A stretch of DNA of 45,225 nt from Acidobacteriota bacterium (lineage in GTDB: Bacteria > Acidobacteriota > Terriglobia > Acidiferrales > UBA7541): contig JAJPIE010000055.1 of assembly GCA_021324935.1 (NCBI GenBank), positions 1 to 45,225 of the forward strand, given 5' to 3'. A model generated the notes under the pieces. It saw nothing but the letters and a program-made list of their open reading frames with translations. It did not search any database and was not told where the DNA came from. Below, piece after piece: positions 18,155-27,761 of this stretch (position 1 is its first letter; each line of letters begins with the position of its first letter). A program made the position numbers and the translations under genes.

Positions 18155-18265
18155 CGCATCCCTCCCAACTATTAACAATGGTTCGGCTTTCGGGCGCAAT
18201 TGGAAAGATGCGCCGCACGGCGCTCCGGATACCGCCAGGATCTGGCGAGAGTTCGCGTGAAACCG

Positions 18266-18697
18266 TCACTTTTTTGCGGGTGGGGTTTTCACTGAATTTA
18301 CAGGGGAATGCTTGGGGGAGGCATACCGCTTTGCTTCCGGGCTTCGCGCGCTCCAGTCCGCCGGCGGAAATGATACGCGCCAGAACTGCGGGTTGGCTTC
18401 GTCAAATTCCACGCCGACTTCCGGCACGCCATTCGGCCCTTCATTGACGTCCATTACGGTGCAGTGAGCTTCCTCTCCCGTGCCCATGTTTTTCAGGCTC
18501 AATGCCTGGCCGTTGTGTACCGCCTCCCGCAGCTGTATCAACGCTCCGTGCGCGTTCACGATCAGCGTATTGGTGTGTTCGGTAAACGAAGATCCGTTCA
18601 TCCGTTTTCCCGTCACTCGCAATGGCACGGACAAGAGAATTCGCTGGCTGCGGCGCTGGTTGGCGACCGTACCGGGGCGGACATTTGGTGTGCTCAT
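18266..18697 (-). CDS. PilZ-domain protein (putative c-di-GMP receptor)
   Basis: A 143-residue protein. Residues about 12-110 are a PilZ domain with an R-x3-R motif (RRSQRILLSVPLRV) and a second motif NAHGALIQL in place of D/N-x-S-x2-G; VGVEF closes the barrel. The His for Ser change could weaken c-di-GMP binding. The C-terminal 35 residues are Lys/Pro-rich and probably disordered. The start at 18697 has GAGGG seven bases upstream. It is divergent from the histidine kinase gene. The role is likely a small effector of c-di-GMP; the target is unknown. Confidence 0.83.
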   Translation of the reverse strand: MSTPNVRPGTVANQRRSQRILLSVPLRVTGKRMNGSSFTEHTNTLIVNAHGALIQLREAVHNGQALSLKNMGTGEEAHCTVMDVNEGPNGVPEVGVEFDEANPQFWRVSFPPADWSARSPEAKRYASPKHSPVNSVKTPPAKK

Positions 18698-19068
18698 CTT
18701 TGCGCCCTCACCTATGGATGTCGACATGCATGGCAAGAACCTTTAGTGATAGTGATGCCGCCATCACGAAACTTGGAGAATTCAAAGAAATCGCCTATGC
18801 CGCAGCATGCCGGCACTTTTCTTGCAGCAGTTTCCTTGCCGAATCGGCGTTATCCCCTTGCATTAAAAAGGCGCGCCCTTGCCGTTGAGTCTGCCTGCAT
18901 GCCGGAGGCGGATTCCCGCTCTCGACAACCGTTCGGCAAGGTCTGCACTCCGCTTGTTCGTGGATTGAGTTTTCGTGTGAATGGGCAATGTTCGGATTGG
19001 CGACGCTCTGTTCCAGACTGGAATCCGGCTTCCCTTTCGCTCTTGTTAACTTTCCCGAATCCCAGACA
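18698..19068. other. Intergenic region between PilZ and the histidine kinase
   Basis: About 370 bp between divergent genes with no convincing coding frame. It must hold both promoters. I see no strong boxes or hairpin. Confidence 0.5.
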
Positions 19069-21810
19069 ATGCTTCCTCGCCTTCCCATCATGAAAATCGG
19101 GCCCAAAATGCTCCTCGTCTTTGCCGCTACCATGACTGGCGGCATGGTTGTCCTCTACTTTCTTTCCCGCGATTTGCTGCTCTCCAGTTTTCGCCAGCTC
19201 GAGATCGAGCAGATGAAGCAAAACGTGGACTATGCGCTCAGCGCCTTGCAGCAGGAACAAATTTCCCTCGCGCGCACCACGAACGATTATGCCTATTGGG
19301 ACCGCACCTACAATTTCATGTTCGCGCCTCAGGCCTCGCCCGACATCGGCCAGGAGTTCCAGAACAGTACCATGGAAGGGCTGGGCCTGAATCTCGTCGT
19401 CTTGCGCGATTTGCAGGGGAAAATCGTTTACGCCAAGTTCTATGATTCGGAAAAGCACGCCGAGCTTCCCGTTCCCGCCGATTTTTTCGAGCAGCTCTTT
19501 CTTCAACCAAAATTGAGCCAGGCGAACATTGCCCACGCGCCATGCGATGGCATGCTTCGCTTTCCCGACGGCGCCTATCTGGTGTCCGTGCGTCCCATTC
19601 TCAATTCCCAGCGCGCCGGCGAACCGCTGGGACTGTTCTTTGCCGCACGGAGATTTGACGACAACACTGTGGCTCGCATCAGCGACCTGACTCACACTTC
19701 GGTGCGCTTTGAGCGCGCGGATGCGAACCTCCTCCCGCCTGACTTTCAGTTGGCCGCCGCTGCGCTGTTGCAATATCCGGATGAAATCCGGGTGCAGCCT
19801 CTCAGCGACCAATCCATCGCGGGCTACGCCCTGGTGAGCGACCTTTTCGGAAAGCCGTTGTTCCTCGCCCGTGTGGATACCGCCCGCCCGATTTATGAAC
19901 GTGGCAAACTCAGCCAGTTCTATCTTTTCGCGTCTGTATTAGTCGGGGCGGTCCTCTCCTCGCTGGTGATCCTATTTTTTCTGCAAAAATTTGTCCTTTC
20001 GCGGCTCAGCGGCCTCAGCCGGGAGGTGCAAAGCATCGGCCGGCGCAAAGCGATTGCGGAGCGCGTTCGTTTCTCCGGCCGCGACGAGTTATCCAGCCTC
20101 GCGCAAAGCATCAACGGGATGCTCACCGAACTCGAGCGCTCCCAGAAGCAGTTCCTTTTCCTTAGCGAAAATATCCACCAGATTTTCTGGATCAAGGATG
20201 CGAAGGCCAATCGCTATGACTATGTCAGCAGCGCTTACGAGCGCATCACCGGCCGCCCCGCCGCCAGTTTGCTTCAGGATTCTGCCTCCTGGAAGGATCT
20301 CCTCTATCCCGACGACCGCTCTGTTGTGCAGCGCATGCTCGCCGATCAGGCTCGTGCCAGACCCACGGAAGCGTATTACCGCATTCGCTCGGAAGATGGC
20401 CAGGTCCGCTGGCTGTGGGAGCGCTCCTTTCCCCGCTTCGGCGCCGACGGCCGCTATGAGCAGACCACCGGCCTTACCGAAGACATTACCGAATTTAAGC
20501 GCCACGAAGAGGCCCTGCTCTCCGCGCAACTCGAACTCGAACAGCGTGTCGCCGCGCGAACGGCGGAGGTCGAGGAGCGTAGCGAACTGATCAAGCTCCT
20601 GGTCGACTCCATCCCAGTCGCCATGTACGGGATGGACGGCGAAGGCACGCTCACCTTCTGCAATTCCGCTGCGCTCGCCCTGCTCGGTTATGAAGCCCGC
20701 GAAGTGGCCGGCAAGCAATCCCATGCTCTCTTCCATCACTCACGTCCAGACGGCTCTCCCTATCCCGCCGAAACCTGCCCGATCCTTGCAAGCTTCCGCG
20801 ACGGACAGGACGCGCATGTGATCGACGAAGTCTTCTGGCGGAAGGATGGCACGCCGTTGCCTGTCGAATACGACTCACGGCAGATCCGGCGCGAGGGCCG
20901 GGTGGTTGGCGTGGTGGTCTCGTTCGTCAACATCACCGACCGCAAGCGGCAGGAGATGGAACTCCGCCACAGCCAGAAACTCGAAGCCGTTGGCCGCCTG
21001 GCTGCCGGCATCGCCCACGAAATCAATACGCCCATCCAGTTTATTGGCGATAACACGCGCTTCCTTCAGGTTTCGTTTCAAGACGAGTTGCAACTCATCC
21101 ACAAGTATCAGGAACTCCACAGTGCCGCGGCCGGCGGCACGGTCAGCCCGGAGTTGCTCCAGCAAATCTCCGACCTCCGCGCCAAGGCCGATTGGGACTA
21201 TCTCGAGCAGGAGATCCCCCGCGCCACGGAGCAGATGCTCGAGGGGCTCAACCGCGTCTCCACCATCGTTCGCGGCATGAAGGAGTTCTCGCACGTTGAT
21301 CGCACCAACGAGAAAGCCCCCGGCGATATAAATCGCGCTCTGGAAAGCACCCTGATTGTGGCGCGCAACGAACTCAAATACGTCGCCGATGTCGAAACCC
21401 AGTTCGGGGAGCTTCCCCTGGTCATCTGCCATCTCGGCGATCTCAACCAGGTTTTTCTGAATCTCCTGGTCAACGCTGCGCATGCGATTGAAGAGCGCGT
21501 CAAATCCACCAACGCCCGGGGTCAAATCACGGTCCGCACCCGCAGGGACGGCGATTGGGTGGAAATTTCCATTTCCGATACCGGCGCGGGCATCCCCGAG
21601 GACATTCGCGAGAAAATCTTCGACCCATTTTTCACCACCAAAGGCGTCGGAAAGGGAACCGGGCAAGGCCTGGCCCTGGCGCGCGCCATCGTCGTCGAAA
21701 AACACGGCGGGACGCTCACGTTCGAATCTAAGGTTGGAAAAGGCACAACGTTTTTCATCCGGCTTCCGCTTTCCGGAGCCGCAATTCGCGAGGAGGCGCT
21801 GGCCAAATGA
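19069..21810 (+). CDS. CHASE4-HAMP-PAS-PAS hybrid-free sensor histidine kinase
   Basis: About 913 residues. A first membrane segment (about 10-30) is followed by an extracytoplasmic CHASE4-like sensor (marker DYAYWDRTYNF), a second membrane segment (about 285-307), HAMP, PAS1 (about 365-490, ending TGLTEDITEFKRHEEALL), a coiled coil and PAS2 (about 505-635, with HHSRPDGSPYPAETCPI). The dimerisation domain has His650 in AAGIAHEINTPIQF. The ATPase domain has Asn802 in NLLVNAAHA, DTGAGIP (837-843) and FDPFFTTK with GTGQGLAL. It autophosphorylates on His650 and should pass phosphate to the coupled REC-HDOD protein. Start choice (19069 or 19090) is uncertain; neither has a good ribosome binding site. 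The stop overlaps the next start (ATGA). Confidence 0.9.
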   Translation: MLPRLPIMKIGPKMLLVFAATMTGGMVVLYFLSRDLLLSSFRQLEIEQMKQNVDYALSALQQEQISLARTTNDYAYWDRTYNFMFAPQASPDIGQEFQNSTMEGLGLNLVVLRDLQGKIVYAKFYDSEKHAELPVPADFFEQLFLQPKLSQANIAHAPCDGMLRFPDGAYLVSVRPILNSQRAGEPLGLFFAARRFDDNTVARISDLTHTSVRFERADANLLPPDFQLAAAALLQYPDEIRVQPLSDQSIAGYALVSDLFGKPLFLARVDTARPIYERGKLSQFYLFASVLVGAVLSSLVILFFLQKFVLSRLSGLSREVQSIGRRKAIAERVRFSGRDELSSLAQSINGMLTELERSQKQFLFLSENIHQIFWIKDAKANRYDYVSSAYERITGRPAASLLQDSASWKDLLYPDDRSVVQRMLADQARARPTEAYYRIRSEDGQVRWLWERSFPRFGADGRYEQTTGLTEDITEFKRHEEALLSAQLELEQRVAARTAEVEERSELIKLLVDSIPVAMYGMDGEGTLTFCNSAALALLGYEAREVAGKQSHALFHHSRPDGSPYPAETCPILASFRDGQDAHVIDEVFWRKDGTPLPVEYDSRQIRREGRVVGVVVSFVNITDRKRQEMELRHSQKLEAVGRLAAGIAHEINTPIQFIGDNTRFLQVSFQDELQLIHKYQELHSAAAGGTVSPELLQQISDLRAKADWDYLEQEIPRATEQMLEGLNRVSTIVRGMKEFSHVDRTNEKAPGDINRALESTLIVARNELKYVADVETQFGELPLVICHLGDLNQVFLNLLVNAAHAIEERVKSTNARGQITVRTRRDGDWVEISISDTGAGIPEDIREKIFDPFFTTKGVGKGTGQGLALARAIVVEKHGGTLTFESKVGKGTTFFIRLPLSGAAIREEALAK

Positions 21811-23015
21811 AACGCATTCTTTTTGTGGACGACGAAGTGAGCATCCTGGACGGCCTCAAGCGCATGCTCCGTCCCATGCGCACGGAATGGGATATGTCCT
21901 TTGCCCCTGGTGGCGAAGCGGCGCTTTCCATGCTGGAAACCGCTCCGTTCGACGTCATCGTCACCGATATGCGCATGCCGGGCATGGATGGCGCCACACT
22001 CCTCGAAATCGTCCGCGAAAAATATCCCAGCCTGCTGCGAATCTTTCTCTCCGGTTACACGGAGCTTCAGGCCTCGATGCGCGCTGTTCCAGTTGCCCAC
22101 CAGTTCTTGCTCAAGCCGTGCGATCCGCAGATGCTTCGCGCGGGGATTGCTCGCGCCACCAGCCTCGGCGAAGTCCTCGACAGCAAAATGCTTACCAGCC
22201 TGGTCGGCGCGCTCCGCGATCTTCCCTCATTGCCACGCGTCTTTTCCGAGCTAAAAGCGGCTTTGGCGCAGCCCAACGTTTCCATCCAGCGCATCAGCCA
22301 GATCGTCGAACAAGACGTCGCCCTCAGCGCCAAGCTCCTGCAACTGGTGAACTCCGCTTTTTTCGGCCTGGCCCGCGACGTCACCAGCGTGAATACCGCC
22401 GTCAGTTGCCTTGGCATTTCCGTGCTCCACGATCTCGTCCTGACCCTCGAAGTTTTCCGTTCCTTCACCGCGAATGATTTCGTCTCGGAAGAATATCTGG
22501 AAGAGTTTCACCGGCACGCGCAGCTCTCCGCGCGCATCGCCGCCGGTATTGCCGAAAAGACCAAAGTCTCTACCGCTGTGGTTCTGGCCGCTCTGCTGCA
22601 CGACGTGGGAAAATTGGTGATTGCGGAGCGGACTCCCGCGCACTTTGCCCGCGCCCTCGAGCAGTCCCAGGAAGAAAACCAGCCTCTCTATGAGATCGAA
22701 GAGCGCTTGATTCACATTTCACACGCGGAAGTCGGCGCGTACCTTCTCAGCTTGTGGGGATTGCCTTACTCGGTGGTGGAGGCGATCGCGCATCACCATC
22801 ATCCTCGCCGCGTGCCAATCAATGGCCTGGATATGGTTCTGCTGGTGTATATCTCCAATCTTCTAGCCCACGAACGCGAGGCCCTCGAGCAGGGCGCTCC
22901 GGCGCCTGCTTTCGACATCGAACTTCTTGAACACGCCGGCGTTTCGGATCGCTTGCAGGAATGGCGAAAGATTGCCGAGACCGCGCAGCTCTGCACGGCG
23001 CCGCTGGCCGGTTAA
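21807..23015 (+). CDS. Response regulator with HDOD output domain
   Basis: A 402-residue regulator. The receiver domain (1 to about 120) has the acidic pair in FVDDE, phospho-acceptor Asp54 in VTDMRMPGMDG, a conserved SGY in place of the Thr/Ser switch, and the Lys in LKPCDP. Residues about 135-335 form an HDOD domain (LPSLPRVFSELKAALAQP through LAALLHDVGKLVIAERTP and IAHHHHPRR), an HD-related fold often in signalling proteins that control motility or virulence. The HD pair is retained in LLHDVGK, though HDOD proteins usually lack hydrolase activity. It overlaps the histidine kinase gene by four bases, so the two are a dedicated pair. Confidence 0.92.
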   Translation: MKRILFVDDEVSILDGLKRMLRPMRTEWDMSFAPGGEAALSMLETAPFDVIVTDMRMPGMDGATLLEIVREKYPSLLRIFLSGYTELQASMRAVPVAHQFLLKPCDPQMLRAGIARATSLGEVLDSKMLTSLVGALRDLPSLPRVFSELKAALAQPNVSIQRISQIVEQDVALSAKLLQLVNSAFFGLARDVTSVNTAVSCLGISVLHDLVLTLEVFRSFTANDFVSEEYLEEFHRHAQLSARIAAGIAEKTKVSTAVVLAALLHDVGKLVIAERTPAHFARALEQSQEENQPLYEIEERLIHISHAEVGAYLLSLWGLPYSVVEAIAHHHHPRRVPINGLDMVLLVYISNLLAHEREALEQGAPAPAFDIELLEHAGVSDRLQEWRKIAETAQLCTAPLAG

Positions 23016-23095
23016 ATTTCGCCCCTTTCGTTTACAATCCCAACGATGCCTTTACCTGCTCCATCCGGTGCTCCGGATGATTTCGGGGACAACTG

Positions 23096-24811
23096 ATGGA
23101 ATTCTTCGCCCAGGTCTGGTTCTCCGAACCACGCGTTACTCTTTTGCTCGCGGCCGCGTTTCTTCTGCTGGCCATCCTGCTGCCTCGCCGTTCGGAGCGT
23201 TTCTTTCTCCGCATCGAGGCCTTCTTTTCAGCGCTCGCTGCTCGCAAGCTCCTCGCCATTCTGCTGCTGTTTCTCTCCGTGATCGTGGTTCGCCTCGCCC
23301 TTCTAGGCTGGCTTCCCATTCCCAATCCCGGCATTCACGACGAGTTCAGCTACCTCTTGATGGCGGACACGTTTGCCCATGGACGGCTCACCAATCCCAC
23401 GCATCCGCTCTGGCGCAGCTTCCAGACTTTTCACGTCATTTGGTTTCCCACCTATGCCTCCAAATATCCCCCGGCCCAGGGTATTGCCCTCTTCCTGGGC
23501 CAACTCTTGGGTCACCCGTGGATCGGCGTCTTGCTGACCGCCGCGGGCATGGCGGCTTCGTTTGTCTGGATGCTGCAGGCGTGGATCCCCGCGCGCTGGG
23601 CGTTACTAGCGGGACTTCTCGCGGCAATCAAATTGTGCGTTGCCTGTTACTGGATCAATAGCTATTGGGGTGGCGCTGTCGCCGCCATCGGCGGCGCGCT
23701 GGTTCTGGGAGCCCTCGCGCGACTCAAACGAAAACCCTCTTTGCGCGAGGCCATTCTGTTCGCAGCCGGCTTGGTCATTCTCTTCAATAGCCGCCCCTAT
23801 GAAAGCGTTTTCTTTTGTTTGCCTCTTGGCGTTGCACTGCTGTTCTGGCTCCTGCTCAATTACAAAGGGCCGCAATCCGCGCACTATCGTAAATTCGTTA
23901 TTCTTCCCGTGTCCGCGCTTCTTTTGATCGCCGCGCTGGCGATGAGCTTTTACAACTGGCGTATCACCGGAGACCCGCTCGACCCGCCTTTTGTATTTGC
24001 CGCCCGCTTCAACAATCGCGCGGCCATTTTTCTCTGGCAGTCTCCCAAGCCTCCCATCCACTTCGACGTGGCGGAACTCGATCAGTTCTACAATCGCGCC
24101 GAACTCGAACGCTACAACCGCACCTGGCAGGCGCTGCTCTCCGTTTTCCAGGAAAAAATGCAAAGCTGTGCCGCTGTTTTCGCCTGGCCTGCGGCTTGGC
24201 TGCTTTTGCCCGGCGCTTTTTTCCTTTTTCGCGACCGGCGCCCGCGCCTTGTCTATTTCGCGCTTTTTGCCACCCTGTTCGGCTATTCTCTGGTGGTTTG
24301 GCCCTGGCCCCATTACCTTGCACCCGCCGCTTGCGCCTGGTTTGCGCTACTGGTGCAATGTATTCGCCACCTGCGCGCCTTTCGGCCTTTCGGACGTCCC
24401 GTCGGTCCGGCGCTTTCGCGAGTGATTTTCCTCGCCCTGGTTCTCGATGTCTCGCATCTGGCCGCGCAGAGGATCAGCGATCCGCAGGGCTGGGGGGGAT
24501 GGGGACTCCTCGATCGCGAGCAACTCAAAGACACGCTGGAAGCTACCCCTGGAAAGCACGTCGTTCTTGTCCGCTACGGCCCGGATCACAGCGTTCATGA
24601 GGAATGGGTTTTCAACGGTGCGGATGTTGATACTTCCAAAATCATCTGGGCGCGCGATCTCCCCGGCCCGGTCAACGACCGTCTCCTTGCCTACTATCCC
24701 GATCGCACCATCTGGCTGGTGATCCCGGAAACCGGAGATGTTTCGATTCTCCGTCCGCCTGTAGCGCAGCGTCCGCTCGGGCGAAAAGCCGCGGACTTGC
24801 ATGCGCCGTAG
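23096..24811 (+). CDS. GT39/PMT-like membrane glycosyltransferase
   Basis: A 571-residue protein with about ten to twelve membrane segments. The first large loop carries GIHDEFSYLLMADTFAHG, matching the acidic Asp/Glu loop that binds polyprenyl-phosphate sugar in the dolichyl-phosphate-mannose protein mannosyltransferase (GT39)/ArnT family. A soluble domain of about 110 residues closes the protein. Such enzymes move a sugar from a lipid carrier to proteins or lipids outside the membrane; acceptor and sugar are unknown. The start at 23096 follows GGGGAC. It lies 80 bp after the REC-HDOD gene on the same strand and may be co-transcribed with it. Confidence 0.85.
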   Translation: MEFFAQVWFSEPRVTLLLAAAFLLLAILLPRRSERFFLRIEAFFSALAARKLLAILLLFLSVIVVRLALLGWLPIPNPGIHDEFSYLLMADTFAHGRLTNPTHPLWRSFQTFHVIWFPTYASKYPPAQGIALFLGQLLGHPWIGVLLTAAGMAASFVWMLQAWIPARWALLAGLLAAIKLCVACYWINSYWGGAVAAIGGALVLGALARLKRKPSLREAILFAAGLVILFNSRPYESVFFCLPLGVALLFWLLLNYKGPQSAHYRKFVILPVSALLLIAALAMSFYNWRITGDPLDPPFVFAARFNNRAAIFLWQSPKPPIHFDVAELDQFYNRAELERYNRTWQALLSVFQEKMQSCAAVFAWPAAWLLLPGAFFLFRDRRPRLVYFALFATLFGYSLVVWPWPHYLAPAACAWFALLVQCIRHLRAFRPFGRPVGPALSRVIFLALVLDVSHLAAQRISDPQGWGGWGLLDREQLKDTLEATPGKHVVLVRYGPDHSVHEEWVFNGADVDTSKIIWARDLPGPVNDRLLAYYPDRTIWLVIPETGDVSILRPPVAQRPLGRKAADLHAP

Positions 24812-24878
24812 CACCCTGCTTGTCGCACGGGAGTCCCCGTCCTATACTTGCCCTTACTTTCATTTCGGGAGAAAATCG

Positions 24879-25733
24879 GTGGCCAAACGCTGGCTGTACC
24901 TGGCTTCGATTCTTGCGCTTTGCTGTGTTGGCTCTCTGGCCCAGAAGCAGGCCTCCGCAGAGAACGACCGCCAGGTGCTGCAGGAAATCCTGCAGCAGAC
25001 CTATCAGCCTTCTCTTGTCGGCAAACAGATGTTGGGCTTCGGCGGAGAAACCGACATCCGCCGCGCCGGCACCATCGTAGTTGTGCAGCGCCCTGGGCTA
25101 TATGGCTCGCTGCTTCACAGCGAACCCGCTTCCAGCGCCATCACCGGATTGCAAGCGGAGCTCTTCCGTGGCCACAAGGATTACGAAGTCCCTGTCGGCG
25201 AACGGTATTACGTCACTTCGGTTACCGTTGCTTCCAGCACGGTGCTGGTCGGGCTCATCAGCGCCCGCAGCATTCCCACACAGGCCGGCGTAGGCCGCAT
25301 GTGGACAACACTTTCCTTTAATTTCCCCGATCAAGTCCTCGCTACGGCTGACAAAGAAACCGTCTTCCGCGAATTCGATCAATGGTTTGTACCGGAGGGA
25401 CGCGGCGTGGCCACTCCCGCTTCGGCGCCCGCTGTTGCCGCGGCTCCCGCGCAGAGTTCCGCGCCGGCGGCTGCCCCAGCGGCGGCGCCACAGTCCGCGC
25501 CTGCTGCGGCCGTGCGGCAGGGAAGTTCTCGCGTCAACATCCAATCGCAGCCTGTCGGAGCCGAAATTTACCTCGACGGCGAGATGGTAGGTTCCACTCC
25601 TTCCACGCTGATGATTCCTTCGGGAAGCCATGCCTTCCGGATCCACGCCGAAGGGCATCCGGATTGGACTCGCCAGATCAATATCCTGCCTGGCAGCGAA
25701 ATCACGCTTTCCGCCAACCTCGACAAAAATTAG
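24879..25733 (+). CDS. Exported PEGA-domain protein
   Basis: About 284 residues: a signal peptide (WLYLASILALCCVGSLA), a conserved-looking domain of about 150 residues with no name that I can give (IVVVQRPGLYGSLLHS, ISARSIPTQAGVGRMWTTL), an Ala/Pro linker, and a C-terminal PEGA domain (SRVNIQSQPVGAEIYLDGEM to GSEITLSANL). PEGA domains resemble parts of S-layer proteins and are surface adhesion or scaffold modules. The start is a GTG at 24879 with GGGAGA about seven bases upstream; an ATG at 24801 lies inside the previous gene's last codons. A role at the cell envelope is inferred. Confidence 0.83.
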   Translation: MAKRWLYLASILALCCVGSLAQKQASAENDRQVLQEILQQTYQPSLVGKQMLGFGGETDIRRAGTIVVVQRPGLYGSLLHSEPASSAITGLQAELFRGHKDYEVPVGERYYVTSVTVASSTVLVGLISARSIPTQAGVGRMWTTLSFNFPDQVLATADKETVFREFDQWFVPEGRGVATPASAPAVAAAPAQSSAPAAAPAAAPQSAPAAAVRQGSSRVNIQSQPVGAEIYLDGEMVGSTPSTLMIPSGSHAFRIHAEGHPDWTRQINILPGSEITLSANLDKN

Positions 25734-25879
25734 TCCAGTCTCCCGCTGCGCTGCGCGCTTTCTGTCCGGAACAACTGTTTTCTCACCGCCGGTTCACGCA
25801 GTATTCAAACCAGCTTCATTTCGCCGTATTGCTGCCGTGAGATGGTCCGCCCGACGGAGAGAATGCGAGAACACGCAAA

Positions 25880-27580
25880 ATGAAGAAGGTCCTGGTAGTT
25901 GTAGCCGCCGGCTTGGGGGTCGTAGTCACCGCCGGCTTGAAAGTCCACGCGGACGATGACGATCACGGCAGGTTCCGCTTTGCACCCGATTCGATCGTGC
26001 TGTCCCGCAGTGTTTATGTCGGAAACGCCGATACCGTCACCATCGGCGAAGCTTTGCCTCTCGGCTGCGCCGGCGGGGCGAACGGCAGCTACAATGTCTC
26101 CGTTCCCACCACTTCCGGCGGGACACTTACGGTCAATGTGCCCTGCGGCGTCGCCAGCGACAATGGCGAATTCCCGAATCTCAACGACTCCCACAACGTC
26201 TGGAACAACGCCAACACCGACGGCAGCTTTGGAATTACTTCGCCGATCCTGCTGGATAACTTGACCACCGACGGCCAGCTCATCCGAACGCTCCCCATTC
26301 CAACGGATAAAATCGTCACAAGTTTCAGCTCGAAATCCGAACTCGCGCTGAATCGCTCCGTTGACGGGAAATCGCTTACTTTTATGGGATATCACGGCGG
26401 CCCCGGCTGCGGCGGCGGCTCGGTCTCCCCAACGGCTGCGAACCTGATTGATGTCTCGGCTTCCAATACGCCCGGTGTGTGCGACCCCACGAACCCGGTT
26501 ACTTCCAGCACTCCCAACTCCCCAAATGTTCCCACGTCCTACTATCGAGCCGTCGCCGAAGTCGACGCGGACGGGCATCTCACCATCACCGATGGCAACG
26601 CCTACAGCGGAGACAACGGCCGTGCCGCCATCAAGGGCGCGAACGGCCTCTACTACATGGCAGGCAACGACAACAGCGGCAATCTTCCGAAAAAGCAGCT
26701 TCTCAATACGCAGGATGGCATCAACCTGGCCAACGCCACTGGTGCGGAGCTTCTTGTGCCTGGCCTGACGCCGCCTGTGCCTCCCAACATCGGCATGATC
26801 GGCCGGTTGCAATTCGGCAGCGACAAGCCCGGCAAGGACACCAACTTCCGCAGCGTCATGATCTACAACAACACTTTGTACGTAGCGAAGGGCAGCGGCG
26901 GCAACGGCATCAACACCATCTACCAGGCCGGCACCCCGGGCACTCTCCCCGCGGGTAGCGCCTCCGCCCTGGCCGCTGTGCCCCTCACCATTCTTCCCGG
27001 CTTCCCCAACACCACTGACAGCACGAACACTTCCTTCCCTTTCGGCTTCTTCTTTGCGAACCCCACCACGCTTTACGTTTGCGATGAAGGCGACGGTAAG
27101 CTCGTCCCCAATCAAACCATCAACGGCCAGACCAATGTCGCCGATGCCCAGACACTTGCCACCGCTGGTTTGCAAAAGTGGGTCTTGCAGAACGGCACTT
27201 GGACCATGCTCTACGTTATCCAAAACGGCCTCAACCTCGGCGTTCCTTACAGCGTTGCGAACTATCCAGCTTCGCTGAATCCCGCCACCGGCGGCTGCCG
27301 CAATATGACCGGACGTGTGCATCCCGATGGCACGGTTAACCTATGGGCCGTTACTTCCACGATCAGCGCCAACGGCGACCAGGGTGCCGATCCCAACAAA
27401 CTCGTCAAGGTCACCGACGTCGTCTCGGCCACTTCTTTGGCCAGCGGCGACGGCGACCAGGATCGCGACGACCACCTCGACGTGTTCCGCATCATCCGTG
27501 CTGCTCGCGCCGGTGAAGTGTTCCGGGGAGTCGCACTTGCTCCCACCGATCGCCCGGATGGTGATCGGGGCGGCCACTAA
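25880..27580 (+). CDS. Secreted protein of unknown function with Asp/His-rich ends
   Basis: 566 residues with a signal peptide ending near LKVHA. Just after cleavage there is a DDDDHGRF acidic/His cluster, and the extreme C-terminus ends DRPDGDRGGH, with DGDQDRDDHLD shortly before. The body is rich in Gly, Asn, Thr and Pro, with short strand-loop repeats (VAEVDADGHLTITDGNAYSG, FANPTTLYVCDEGDGKL) that suggest a beta-propeller similar to the NHL-like protein at 37293; the family is not recognised. D-x-D-G loops may bind calcium. The start at 25880 is the first ATG before the signal. Two Cys pairs are present, consistent with export. Confidence 0.75.
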   Translation: MKKVLVVVAAGLGVVVTAGLKVHADDDDHGRFRFAPDSIVLSRSVYVGNADTVTIGEALPLGCAGGANGSYNVSVPTTSGGTLTVNVPCGVASDNGEFPNLNDSHNVWNNANTDGSFGITSPILLDNLTTDGQLIRTLPIPTDKIVTSFSSKSELALNRSVDGKSLTFMGYHGGPGCGGGSVSPTAANLIDVSASNTPGVCDPTNPVTSSTPNSPNVPTSYYRAVAEVDADGHLTITDGNAYSGDNGRAAIKGANGLYYMAGNDNSGNLPKKQLLNTQDGINLANATGAELLVPGLTPPVPPNIGMIGRLQFGSDKPGKDTNFRSVMIYNNTLYVAKGSGGNGINTIYQAGTPGTLPAGSASALAAVPLTILPGFPNTTDSTNTSFPFGFFFANPTTLYVCDEGDGKLVPNQTINGQTNVADAQTLATAGLQKWVLQNGTWTMLYVIQNGLNLGVPYSVANYPASLNPATGGCRNMTGRVHPDGTVNLWAVTSTISANGDQGADPNKLVKVTDVVSATSLASGDGDQDRDDHLDVFRIIRAARAGEVFRGVALAPTDRPDGDRGGH

Positions 27581-27604
27581 ACTTCGTCAGTTCCACAAAA
27601 AACA

Positions 27605-27627
27605 GGGGCCGGATCCGTTCCGGCCCC
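27605..27627 (-). terminator. Strong hairpin after the secreted-protein gene, T-run on the minus strand
   Basis: GGGGCCGGA and TCCGGCCCC form a perfect 9-bp stem with a 5-base loop, 24 bp after the plus-strand stop. On the minus strand it is followed by TGTTTTTTG, so it is best as a terminator for transcription coming from the decayed region. On the plus strand it may still stop or stabilise the upstream mRNA. Confidence 0.6.
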
Positions 27628-27761
27628 AACCTATCTTCAGAACTCTTGGAATCACGGCGCGGCCGAAGTTCACCAAGCCGTGTTCGTCAGACTCCTGTCA
27701 GTCGCGACCGCAGCATGCCAGCTTTTGATCTTGTCTAGCTCCCGATCGGGTCGCTCGGTAA

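Noticed and set aside
25805..27322. 505-residue minus-strand frame opposite the secreted protein
   Set aside because: Antisense shadow; the plus strand has the signal peptide and coherent repeats.
27605..27627. Clean plus-strand Rho-independent terminator
   Set aside because: The hairpin is strong but the T-run is on the minus strand only, so it is listed with that orientation.
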